In this document: positions 1-9,000 of the stretch, one piece after another
Layout of the letters: each line of letters opens with the position of its first letter
Numbering within the stretch: the stretch's first letter is position 1
Assembly (NCBI GenBank): GCA_035384565.1
Contig: DAOOIT010000020.1
Location: 1-64,000 of the forward strand
Length of the DNA: 64,000 bases
From: Planctomycetota bacterium
Lineage (GTDB): Bacteria > Planctomycetota > PUPC01 > DSUN01
Direction of reading: 5' to 3'
Notes under the pieces: model-generated
Database searches by the model: none
What the model saw: the letters and a program-made list of their open reading frames with translations, nothing else
Told to the model about the DNA's origin: nothing
Made by a program: the position numbers and the translations under genes

Positions 1-126
1 CGCTCGGCAGAGCCCTCCCGAGGAACCGCCATGTCCGCGAGGAGCTGGCATGCCCACGCCCTGCACCGGGCCAGTCACGCCAGGATCGCGAAACCCTGAA
101 AAACCCGTGTTTATGTTTCCCTCGCC

Positions 127-1101
127 TCATCGTGTGCCTGGTCTCGCATCTTGCTGGTTGGCGGCTGCGACGGCGAGGGTGTAGCGGGGCCAGTGAGCGG
201 CTGTCTTGTGAAACCAGTCGCGCGGCAGGGTGGGGCTGGAGTGGTGGTAGCGCTCGGGGAGGTCGCCATCCTGGACGACCGCGAGGATCATGAGCTGTTC
301 GCCGGCCATTCTCCAGGGGCCTGGCTCGCGGAGCTTGGGGCCGCCGGGGCTTGCGGAAGGCTTCTCGAGCCAGGTGCGGCACTTCTCGGGCGCGCCGAGG
401 CCAAGCCAGGGGAGCCGCAACTCGGCGGTGTAGCCGGTGTCGGCGTCGGAGGGGTCGTTGAGGGTGGAGGGCTTGCCGTCGGCGCGCGGCTTGAGGCGCA
501 CGGCCTTGGCGAGGGCGTGCGGCCCGTCGTCCTGCATCCACAGCGTGTGGCCGAAGAGGATGCCCCAGGTGGCGATGGAGAGCTGGCTGACGCGCCAGGC
601 GGGGTCGGGCACGGTGATCCACACGTCGTTGAAGTGGTTGGCGGCGTTGTGATGGAGCTCCCAGAAGAAGCGCTCGTCGCCGAACGAGAGAAAGAACTCG
701 ACGACGTCAATCTTCTTCGCGTCGTCCCAGATGACGGCGCCCTCGCGGCGGTTGGCCGGCGGCCCCTCGAACTCGCCGGTGCCGGCAGCGACGAGGTTGC
801 GGTCGAACGTCTCGTAGGCGATGTAGAGATAGTGGTCGTCCCAGGCGAACCGCGCGGCCAGGCGGGGCTGGTCGCTCAGGGCGCCTGTCTTGCTGAGCAG
901 GTAGTCGGCGCGCACGATGTCCGCCTCTCTCCAGACCGGCTCGTCGAGAATGCCGTCCACTGTGATGGGCGTGGGCGTCTTCGGGATGGCACCCGCCCCC
1001 TCCGCCGCCAAGGCAAGCGGCCAATGAGCAATGACCAATGACCAAGTAAGAAAGAGCCAGCGGCCACCCGCCTTCTGAGTTGAGCCTTGGCCATGGGTCA
1101 T
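127..1101 (-). CDS. Secreted CBM9-like carbohydrate-binding protein
   Basis: Probable exported 324-residue protein with a family-9 carbohydrate-binding-like (DOMON-type beta-sandwich) domain. The start at 1101 is chosen because GAGAAGGAG lies six bases upstream and the next residues form a signal peptide (hydrophobic residues about 15-33, ending LALAA); a longer reading to 1167 would overlap the upstream gene and lacks a ribosome site. The domain begins near residue 39 with the characteristic VDGILDEPVW (48-57), followed by a segment with FAWDDHYLYIAYE, typical of CBM9-like proteins of planctomycetes and Bacteroidetes. It is the last gene of the long minus-strand operon, 13 bases after the 1651-residue protein, so it may bind glycans handled by its neighbours. 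The signal-peptide codons carry a tandem repeat related to CCAATGA. Fold call is good; ligand unknown. Confidence 0.75.
   Translation of the reverse strand: MTHGQGSTQKAGGRWLFLTWSLVIAHWPLALAAEGAGAIPKTPTPITVDGILDEPVWREADIVRADYLLSKTGALSDQPRLAARFAWDDHYLYIAYETFDRNLVAAGTGEFEGPPANRREGAVIWDDAKKIDVVEFFLSFGDERFFWELHHNAANHFNDVWITVPDPAWRVSQLSIATWGILFGHTLWMQDDGPHALAKAVRLKPRADGKPSTLNDPSDADTGYTAELRLPWLGLGAPEKCRTWLEKPSASPGGPKLREPGPWRMAGEQLMILAVVQDGDLPERYHHSSPTLPRDWFHKTAAHWPRYTLAVAAANQQDARPGTR
1021..1048. repeat. CCAATGA-type short tandem repeat inside a signal peptide
   Basis: Degenerate tandem units of CCAATGA(G/C)CA lie within the signal-peptide codons of the CBM9-like gene and encode WSLVIAHW. The same unit recurs at about 13958-14004 in the signal peptide of another gene of this operon. 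Confidence 0.6.
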
Positions 1102-1114
1102 CGGGCACTCCTTC

Positions 1115-4100
1115 TCATCTATGGAGGGTAGGCTCGCACCAGTTGGCGGCGTCGGACTTGTTGCCATCGCCGGCGTCGGTGACGACGAGGCGCAGGCGGT
1201 TGATGCCGGTGACGTCGAGGGCCACGTCGCGGGGGGCGTCGAGACCCGACAGGACGGGCGAGGCCCAGAGCTTGCGGCCGTCGGCGTAGGCCTCGAAGAC
1301 GACGGAGCCTTTGCCCTCGGTGACGGCGTCCACGCCCACCCTGGCGGTGAAACGGGCGAACTGGCGGTTCAGCGGGTACTCGAGGAGGCAGTTGGCGAAG
1401 GTGCCGATGCCGTTGGCGAAGGCGGCCTGCCCCACGGCGAGCGGCCCGCCGACGATGTTGCGGCCGAGGCGCGGCTGGGCCACGTTCTGCTCGACGTGAA
1501 TGGCGCCCACGGCGCTCAAGGGGAAATCCCCGCCGCGGTACTCGAAGACCGCAACCTCCCGCGGGCTTGAGGGCCCGCGGGAGGTTTGGGGCGCCGCACG
1601 GTCGGAGCGCAGCTCGATCTCTGCCTTCGCGACGCCAGCCAGGGCCTCGGGCGGAATCACGAAGATGCACTCGCGCGGCCCGCCCGACAGCTCGGGGGCC
1701 GAACGCGTGAGGTCCCACGTTCCGATAGCCTTGCCATTGACGGCCACCTCGGCCTTGAAGCCCTCGCCTTCGAGCACAAAGCGCTGGCGGAGCACAAGCC
1801 CCGCGCCCTGGGGCACGGCGATGGAGAAGCGTGGCGCGGCCTCCGTGGCCGCAGGACGGACCACGGCGAGCAGGCGCTGCGGCCAGGCGGGCTCAGCGCC
1901 GTCGCGCACCCACAACCTGGCGAGCGCGTCGCGCGCCCGCGCCCAGTCGCCCTCGCCCAGCACGAACGCCACGGGCACCTTGCCCACGGCGTGCCAGCCG
2001 CCCTCGGCCGGCACGGGCGAGCCGAAGACGTCCTCGGCCGCCTCGACGCCGAGGCCGGCGTGGGCGAAGGTCACAGCTCCCGCATCGTCGTTCCGCCACA
2101 CGATGGCCGCCACCTTGCCGTCGCGGCGCTTCGCGGCCAGGCAGCGGGTGCGGGCGGGCACGATGTCCTGAATCTCGACTGGCTCGGCGGCCTGGAGCTG
2201 CGCGAGCCATTGCCGCGCGCGCAGCACGCCCCACCAGGCGGGCTTGAGCTGGAAGGTGGCGGGCCGCTCGGCCAGTGGGGGCACGAGCAGTTCGCGGCGA
2301 TACGCCAGGCCCAGCCCCAGGCGGGCGAAGTCGTCGTTGCGAATGGCCAGCGCGGGCCGAATGCCGGCGCCGTGGAGCAACAGGTCCGAGCGGGCGAGAT
2401 AGGCTGCCTGCTCGAAGGCCCCGATCCTGCCCGCCGCCGCATCGGCCGCGGCGGGGCCGCGTTCGGCGCGCTCGACCGCCCAGTCGAGGTCGGTGAGGAG
2501 GATGCTCTTCGGCTCCTTCGAGCCCTTGGCCAGGGCGTCCGCCAACTCGCGGACGTAGGCCGGCACCAGGGCGTCCTCGGGCGAGAGCCGCCCGACGTCG
2601 AGGCGCACGTTCACGCCGGTCACGCGGTCGAGCGCGCCCAGTTCGGCCAGCTTCGCGACGTAGGGCACGGCGGCGGCCCGGCTCAGGCCGCCAATGAGCA
2701 GCGGCGTCTTCGGACAGTAGCGGCGGCGCCAGGCGTCGGCCGACGCCATCATCCTGGCGAAGCGCTCGGGCTCGACGGCCAGCGCCCCTGCGTCAGGGCC
2801 GTTCCAGAGCACGAAGCCGCCCACGTCGCGCCCCGCGCCGCGCATCACCTCGCACACGTAGTGGTCCCAATCCTCGAGCCGCTCGGGCACCAGGAAGGTG
2901 TCCACCGCGTGGCCCGCGTCGCGCAGGCGGCGCTCGAAGGCGTCGGCCTTGAACTGATCGAGGCCGATGCCGGCCGCCCAGTAGGCGCTGTAGCCCAGCA
3001 ACACGTGCGGCTCGCCGCCCGCGGCGGCCACGCGGCGGGCGCGCTCGCGCAGCGAGTCGAGTTGCACGTTCCCCGGGTGGTGCTCCACCCAGTCCCAGTC
3101 CTCATCCACGAACTCATAGCGGTCCCCCACGGGGGCCCGCAGTTTCCACTCGTCGCGCAGGGCGGCGAGCCAGGCATCGCCAAGCACGGGGTTGAGGTCG
3201 GCCACCAGCACGTCCTCCTCCACCGAGGCCAGCACTGCGTTCCCCTCGGTGAGTCGCAGGCGCAGGGCGTAGGCGCCGACGGGCAGGCCCTTGGCAGCGA
3301 CGACGGCCTTCGCCTCGCCGGGTTGCAGGGTGAGCTTTTCGTCGAGGCCGGCCACCTGCCGCCCGCGCCAGTCGAACACACCGCCTGACAGAGCGGCCGA
3401 ACGGGCCACGGAGTCCCCGTTGGCCACCGTAGCCTGCACAGCGCCACCCGGGGGCACGACGTTCGACTCGTCGGCCCGGTCCCACGCCAAGGTCAGCCGC
3501 TCGGCGGGGGGGAGGTGGGTGCGCACGACGATATCGTCCACGAAGAGGCTGCCGCGGTCGCGGTCGGCGCTTTGCGGGTCCACGGCCAGGTGCAGGCCGA
3601 GCGGATAGCTGGGCGCGAAGCCGAGGACAGGCTGCGGTTTGTCCCACGACGGCGGGATGGGGGGCAGGCGGAAATCGAGCTTCCGCCAGCCCTGCCAGTC
3701 CACCCGCACGGCGTTCGAGTAGCCGCAAGCATCCCGCTTGCGGTCCCCCTCGACAAGCGGGACGCTCGTCGCCACCGCCCTGGCCAGGAAGAGGTCGAAG
3801 TCGCGGCCGTGGCCCCCGTGGCTGACGCCGCGGGTGTCGCCGACGACCGGGTAGAAGAGCGCGCCCGAGCCGTCGCCGTGCAGCCACAGCGACAGCTCGA
3901 CGGGCACGCCGGGCAGGGCGGGGTCAATCGAGGCCACGACGAGCAGGCGCGAGGGCGGCAGGCCGGGACGCTGCGGCGGGGACTTCGCCTTGTCCCACGC
4001 GAGCGCCAGCGAGCGGCGGCCGCCGTGGGCCTGCTCGGCGCTGGTGCGGGCCGCGGCCTCGCCGGCTGGCGGCGCCGTCTCGAGCGTGTGGGCTTTGAGG

Positions 4101-6070
4101 CCCAGGTAGCCGCGGTCGCTCTCGAAGTCGGCCAGGGCCACCGTGGTGTCGGGCTTGGCGAGAATCAGCTCGCGCGCAGCCGACACCCCGGCGTCCGCGG
4201 CGTCGGTGGCGGTGATCTGGAGCCGTAGCGGCCCCTGCCGCCGCGCGGCGTCGGGCGCGGCCTTCGCCAGGTCGAGCCGCAGCGTCTTGGCCTCGCGCGG
4301 CGCCAGGTCCAGGTCCGCCTGCCCTTTGCCGCTCACCTCGTTCGCGCGGTCGAGCATCGCCCAGATGACCCGAACCTTGCGCGCGCGGACGGGGGAGGCG
4401 TTCTGCACGGTCGCCCAGGCGCCGTGCGCGGGGTCGAAACGCCGCTCGGGGTCATCGGCGCCCGCGTGCAGGGCGAGCGCGCCCGCGGCCTCCTGCTGCG
4501 TGTGCACGATGAGGCTGCCGATGAGCACGGTGCCCTGGGCTGGCGGGGCCGCCGCCTCTTTGCCCCGCGGCGGCTCGATGCGGAAGGCGGTCAGCTCGAG
4601 CGGGAAGTCGAGTTCGGCCGTCGAGCCGCGCGGCGCGTTGCTGCCCAGGCCATCGCCAGGGAGCGGCACCTCCACGTAGCGCCAGCCCGTGAAGTCGAGG
4701 GTGCACAGCTCGCGCTCGCCGTCGTAGATGCGCTTCCAGCCGCCCTCCCAGAAGTCCGCCGAATCGGTGTAGTCGAGGAACAGAGCGTGAAGCTTCGCCC
4801 CGCTGCCGTCGCCCTTCACCCAGGCGCCGAAGCGGAAGGCGTTGCCCGGCAGGTAGCGCTCGCGGCCGCAATAGACCACGGCATCGCCCGCATAGTCCAC
4901 GCGCAGGGCGAACTGGCCGAGCGGCACGGGAGATTGGGGATGGCGGGTTACGGATTGCCGACTCGCAGCCAAGTCCTCGATCCGCACGCGCGAGATGGCG
5001 GCGGCGGTCTGGGTCCAAGGGCTGGCGCGTTGGGCCTCGCCGTGGGTCCAGCTCACCCACGAGCGCGGGTTCTGCCGCACGTCGGCCGGGTAGCCGGCCG
5101 TGAACCAGCGGCCGATTGCATCGGACATGTCGTCGAAAAGGAACACGCTGTTGGCCATCACGAGCTTGTGCTCGGACTTCTGGGAGAGCTGCGGGAGGTC
5201 GCTGGACACGACGTCGCACGCGAGGGTGAAGGGGGGGAGATAGGCGTCAAGCTTTTCGGGGGCCAGCTCGAGCTTCGTTTCGCTCGACTGCCCGGCGGCA
5301 AGCGGCACGTCGAAGTCGCGGTCCGCCACCACGGTCTCGTTGCGGTCGGTCAGGGTCAGGCGGGCGCGCGCCCGGGCGGGCGCGGCCACGAAGCTGCGGA
5401 CGTCGAGCGCCACGGCCACGCGGGTGCCGAAGTCGCGCGCGGGCGGCCCGATGAGGCGCGTCGCCATCGTGGCGGGCGGAGGAGCCCCCGAGGGCTCCAG
5501 CCGCAAGTCGTCGAGCAACACGATGGCCTCGGCGCGCTCGCCCTCCTTGCGGCGGCCGTGGAACTCGATGCGCTCGAGCCACATCGTGCGCCCCACGGGC
5601 ACGGAGCGTAAGTCGAACGCCACCTCGCGCCATTCGGCGAAATCCAGCTTCACGCGCGGCAGAGCGAGGCGCGCGTGGTCCTTCAGACGCCGCTCGCCGC
5701 GGTCGTCGAGGAACGATTCGGCGTGATACACGGTGAGTTGCATCTCGTCGCCCGATCCGTCGGGCTTCACCCACAGCTTGAGTTGGCCGGGGCCGGAGAT
5801 GCGAATGGCCTCGTTCGGAAACTGGAGCCAGACCTGCTGGGCCTTGGGCGTCAGCTCGTAGGCGAGCCGGGCGGCGGCGAGGCCCACGCGTCCGTTCTCG
5901 AAGTCCGCCTCCGCCGTCACGGTGCCGCGGCCGGGCAACGGCGCGGTGAAGTTCTCGACGAGATGGTAGCCCGCCCCGGATACGGCTGCGGCGGCCCAAA
6001 GCAAGTGCCCGAGCACGAGCCCGAGTGGCCAACCGTCGGCAATCGGCAGTCGGCAATCGGCAGCTATCAC
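1115..6070 (-). CDS. Giant secreted multidomain protein with glycosidase-like barrel and C-terminal NPCBM domain
   Basis: A 1651-residue exported protein. GTG at 6070 is chosen because it forms a GTGA overlap with the stop of the upstream gene, as at other junctions of this operon, and leaves a signal peptide (PLGLVLGHLLWAAAAVSG). By eye there are three jelly-roll-like segments (about 30-190, 305-525 and 640-850), the first two with repeated LWVKPDGSGDEM / WVKGDGSGAKL patterns. A TIM-barrel-like glycosidase region follows (about 960-1385, with DEDWDWVEHHPG and GGFVLWNGPD). The C-terminal 135 residues match an NPCBM domain (GIGTFANCLLEYPL, then DVTGINRLRLVVTDAGDG). The likely role is binding and cleaving a polysaccharide outside the cytoplasm; substrate cannot be told. 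Three repeat insertions are in frame: hairpins at 1553 and 3723 and a tandem repeat at 4931. Confident as a secreted carbohydrate-active protein, weak on enzyme family. Confidence 0.65.
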   Translation of the reverse strand: MIAADCRLPIADGWPLGLVLGHLLWAAAAVSGAGYHLVENFTAPLPGRGTVTAEADFENGRVGLAAARLAYELTPKAQQVWLQFPNEAIRISGPGQLKLWVKPDGSGDEMQLTVYHAESFLDDRGERRLKDHARLALPRVKLDFAEWREVAFDLRSVPVGRTMWLERIEFHGRRKEGERAEAIVLLDDLRLEPSGAPPPATMATRLIGPPARDFGTRVAVALDVRSFVAAPARARARLTLTDRNETVVADRDFDVPLAAGQSSETKLELAPEKLDAYLPPFTLACDVVSSDLPQLSQKSEHKLVMANSVFLFDDMSDAIGRWFTAGYPADVRQNPRSWVSWTHGEAQRASPWTQTAAAISRVRIEDLAASRQSVTRHPQSPVPLGQFALRVDYAGDAVVYCGRERYLPGNAFRFGAWVKGDGSGAKLHALFLDYTDSADFWEGGWKRIYDGERELCTLDFTGWRYVEVPLPGDGLGSNAPRGSTAELDFPLELTAFRIEPPRGKEAAAPPAQGTVLIGSLIVHTQQEAAGALALHAGADDPERRFDPAHGAWATVQNASPVRARKVRVIWAMLDRANEVSGKGQADLDLAPREAKTLRLDLAKAAPDAARRQGPLRLQITATDAADAGVSAARELILAKPDTTVALADFESDRGYLGLKAHTLETAPPAGEAAARTSAEQAHGGRRSLALAWDKAKSPPQRPGLPPSRLLVVASIDPALPGVPVELSLWLHGDGSGALFYPVVGDTRGVSHGGHGRDFDLFLARAVATSVPLVEGDRKRDACGYSNAVRVDWQGWRKLDFRLPPIPPSWDKPQPVLGFAPSYPLGLHLAVDPQSADRDRGSLFVDDIVVRTHLPPAERLTLAWDRADESNVVPPGGAVQATVANGDSVARSAALSGGVFDWRGRQVAGLDEKLTLQPGEAKAVVAAKGLPVGAYALRLRLTEGNAVLASVEEDVLVADLNPVLGDAWLAALRDEWKLRAPVGDRYEFVDEDWDWVEHHPGNVQLDSLRERARRVAAAGGEPHVLLGYSAYWAAGIGLDQFKADAFERRLRDAGHAVDTFLVPERLEDWDHYVCEVMRGAGRDVGGFVLWNGPDAGALAVEPERFARMMASADAWRRRYCPKTPLLIGGLSRAAAVPYVAKLAELGALDRVTGVNVRLDVGRLSPEDALVPAYVRELADALAKGSKEPKSILLTDLDWAVERAERGPAAADAAAGRIGAFEQAAYLARSDLLLHGAGIRPALAIRNDDFARLGLGLAYRRELLVPPLAERPATFQLKPAWWGVLRARQWLAQLQAAEPVEIQDIVPARTRCLAAKRRDGKVAAIVWRNDDAGAVTFAHAGLGVEAAEDVFGSPVPAEGGWHAVGKVPVAFVLGEGDWARARDALARLWVRDGAEPAWPQRLLAVVRPAATEAAPRFSIAVPQGAGLVLRQRFVLEGEGFKAEVAVNGKAIGTWDLTRSAPELSGGPRECIFVIPPEALAGVAKAEIELRSDRAAPQTSRGPSSPREVAVFEYRGGDFPLSAVGAIHVEQNVAQPRLGRNIVGGPLAVGQAAFANGIGTFANCLLEYPLNRQFARFTARVGVDAVTEGKGSVVFEAYADGRKLWASPVLSGLDAPRDVALDVTGINRLRLVVTDAGDGNKSDAANWCEPTLHR
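1553..1586. repeat. In-frame AACCTCCCGCGGGC hairpin
   Basis: Perfect 14-bp inverted repeat (1553-1566 and 1573-1586) around a 6-base loop. It lies in frame in the 1651-residue gene and encodes roughly SRGPSSPREV just before the NPCBM domain. Related perfect hairpins are at 8018-8051 and 63125-63157, with different inner arm bases that still pair. Confidence 0.8.
3723..3743. repeat. In-frame CCGCAAGC hairpin
   Basis: Perfect 8-bp inverted repeat, CCGCAAGC / GCTTGCGG, with loop ATCCC, inside the 1651-residue gene. A related AAGCGGGACGCTCG string follows about 10 bases later, suggesting a composite palindromic insertion. Confidence 0.55.
4931..4966. repeat. In-frame GATTGCGG-type tandem repeat
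   Basis: Degenerate tandem units (agattgggga, ggcgggttac, ggattgccga) encode SRQSVTRHPQSP in the minus-strand gene. The family recurs at 16655, 17447 and 20195, each time in frame, giving IRNPQSA-like peptides. Confidence 0.55.
6036..6064. repeat. CGGCAATCGGCAGT tandem repeat at a gene start
   Basis: Tandem units of CGGCAATCGGCAGT at the 5' end of the 1651-residue gene encode ADCRLPIADGW, directly before the hydrophobic part of its signal peptide. A related stretch occurs at 10321-10351 (GCRLPAAD). Confidence 0.6.
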
Positions 6071-9000
6071 TTGGCTTCCACCTTCGGCTTCGGACCCCAC
6101 ACGATGGCGGCCCCTTCATAGGTCACATAGGTCCGCGGCGGGCTGCGGAAGTCCACCTCGGCCTGCGCAGCGATGAGAAACAGCCTGTCGCCGCAGGGCA
6201 CGGCCGAGAGGACTTTGCCCGGGCTCTCGGGCAACACGAGGCGCGGGTCGGGCTGGCCGTCGGCCCGTCGCAGCACGAGCACGCCCCTTTCCGTAGGCAC
6301 GATGGCCTGGGTCTGCGTGGCGAGCGGCTGGCCGGCAAGGCGAGCGCCGAGCGGCCGCTTCCACCGCACGGCGCCGTCGTGCGTCACGAGCGCCGCGTCG
6401 CCCTGGTCGCTGGCGAAGAGCACGCCGTCGTCGCACACGAGCGGGCAGGTCGAGATCGTACCGCCCAACTCGCCCGCCCACAGCGCCTTGCCGCTGGCGG
6501 CATCGAAGCCGAGCATCCGCCCCTCCTCGTCGCCAATGTAGACCCGCCCGTCGCGCACGGCGGGGCTGGAGCGGGTAAACGGCGCGAGCGGCGCCTTCCA
6601 GGTCAGCGTGCCCTTGTCGGCGTCCACGGCGTAGAGCGAGCCGTCCCAGGAGGCGAAGAAGACGCGGGGCAGCGACGCCCCGCCCGCAGCGATGCCGCCA
6701 AGGGCCGGCGCGCTGCGCACCTTGCCGCCCGTGGCGAACTCCCAGAGCAGGATGCCGGAGTCCACATCGAGCTTATAGAGCCGCCCGTCGTCGGACCCGA
6801 AGTACACTTCGTCGCCATCGGGTGTGGGCGCGGAGTACACACGGCCGCTCGTCTGGTACGACCAGAGGCGCATGCCGCTGTCGGCCACGGCGTGCATCTT
6901 GCCGTCGGCGGTGCCCACGAGGAGCCGCCCCGCATAGCGGGCGGGCGTGGTGGTAGGCGTGATGGTGCCGAGGCCCCACGTTGGCCCCGCCTCGACCTTC
7001 CATTTCGGACTTCGGGTTTCGGGTTTCGGATTGCCGCCCTTCGTCGCGTCGGACTCCTTCAGTTGGACCGAGCGGAGGCTGCCGCCCGCTTCGCCGTAGG
7101 CGAAGGCGCCGCCGGCCACGGTGCCGCCGACGTTGTAAGCGGGCGCGCCGATGCGCACCCGCCCCAGCTCGGCCAGTTCGCCCACCAGGTCGGCAGGCGG
7201 CTTCGCCGGCACGTGCGAGGGCGCGGCCAGGAGCATCGGCGTCGCCTCGGCATCGTCGGCGAAGCGCTTCCCCGCCCCGGCCATCTCGGGGCCGCCGGGC
7301 GGGCCGTAGACCTCGATCTCCGTGAGGCACTCCTTGCGCGAGCCGTGCAGCCCGGGCAACACCTTGAGCGAGTCGGTGTGCAGCAGCTTCGGGAAATGCA
7401 CGACGACGAACCGGCGGCGGTTGCCTCGCACGAGCGAGACTGCCTCGGGGATCCGCTTCTCCATGTTGTTCGCCAGAACGCTGATCGTGCGGTATACATT
7501 GTCGGGCGTGGCGTTGTTCAGGTAGAGCACCAGGTGCGACACCCAGGCGGGGCGCGTGAGCACCACGCTGAACCCCGCGTCGTCGGGCTGGTAGAACCAG
7601 ATGGGGCCGAGGTCGTCGAGGCGGCCGTTGTGCAGGAACGCCTGCTCCTGCGTGAAGCGGGTGGCGGTGGTCACGAGGCCCTGCTTGAGCACGACCACGC
7701 GGTTCCGGCTCCGGAGCTTCTCTTCGAGGCTGGGCGGGATGCGGCTGTACTGCACGCGGATGTCGCGCACGAAGGTCGGCTCGACCGCGTGCAGCTCGGC
7801 ATTGGCGAGCAGGTTGGCCGAGGGGAAACGCACCGTGCGGAAGCTCGCGTCGTCCACCGCCACGGCGCCGCCTTCGGCCTCGAAGCCCACCTCGATGGAC
7901 TGCGTGTCGGCCATCGTTTTCACGGCGAGGCGGCCGAAGGCCCACTCGCCGGGCCTGCCCGCGAACTTCGAGGCCGTGAGCGTCTCCTTCGCGCCCTTCA
8001 GCAGCGCCCCTGCCACTAACCTCCCGCAGGTTCTGGAGGCTGCGGGAGGTTCGGCGCGATAGAAGAACTCGAGCAGATAGGTGGCCGAGGGCACCACCTT
8101 GCGCTGAAGCGGCTGGGTGACGAGCTGGCCGGGGGCCAGGTGCAGCGCCTTGCCGCCCGAGCGGGCCGGCGCGGCGAGCCGAGTCTCGCCCTGCGTCGCG
8201 CGCCAGCCCTCGGGCGACTCGAAGCCGCCATTCGCCAGTTGTTCGAGGCCCATCCGCAGGATGCCATCGTAGTCGCCGGGCCGGTCGTCGCCAACGGGAA
8301 AGAGCTCGGCCGTGCCGTCGGGGTCACGTTCGAGCGCGGCGCGCACGTAGCCGGGGTAGTCGCCGCCCGGAACCTCGTGGTGGTCGCGGAGGCGCGTCTG
8401 CCAGAGCGCCTTGCCGTGGGTGTCGAGCCGCACGACCGTCCCGTTCTGCGCCCCGGCCACGAGGCCGTCGGCTGTCGCGCACAGCGTGGCGGCGAAGGGC
8501 AGCTTGTGCTGCCAGAGGGTTCGGCCAGTCGCGAGGTCCATGCACTGCACCAACCCGTCGCGGTCGCAGCGGTAGAGGCGCGTCTCGTCGCCGCTCACGG
8601 AGTCCAGGCCGGGCACGAAGATGCGGTCCGCCTCCACAGCCCAGCGGCTCTTGCCATCGGGAGCAAGACGCTGGGCAAGCGTCGGAGCCGTCGCCAGCTG
8701 TGCGCCGTCCTTGAGCCAGCGGCCTTCGAACGGCACGAGCGCGCCGCGGGTGCCGTCGGCGTGCAACGGCGCGGCCACGCCCTGCGTGTGCATCCAGGGC
8801 GTCTCCGAGTGCGCGGGCCAGGTGAGATGCCAGCCGGCGGCGCGGGTTTCGTTGCCGGGGTCCTCGGTGTTCTCGGCGAGCGCCCGGCCCGTGCGGGCGT
8901 CCAGAATCATTGGCACGTATTGCCACACGGGCGCGATCTTGTCGGGGGCGAGCTGGGTGGAGCCGCAGACGCGGTATTCGCCGTGGGCGAGGCGGGTGCC

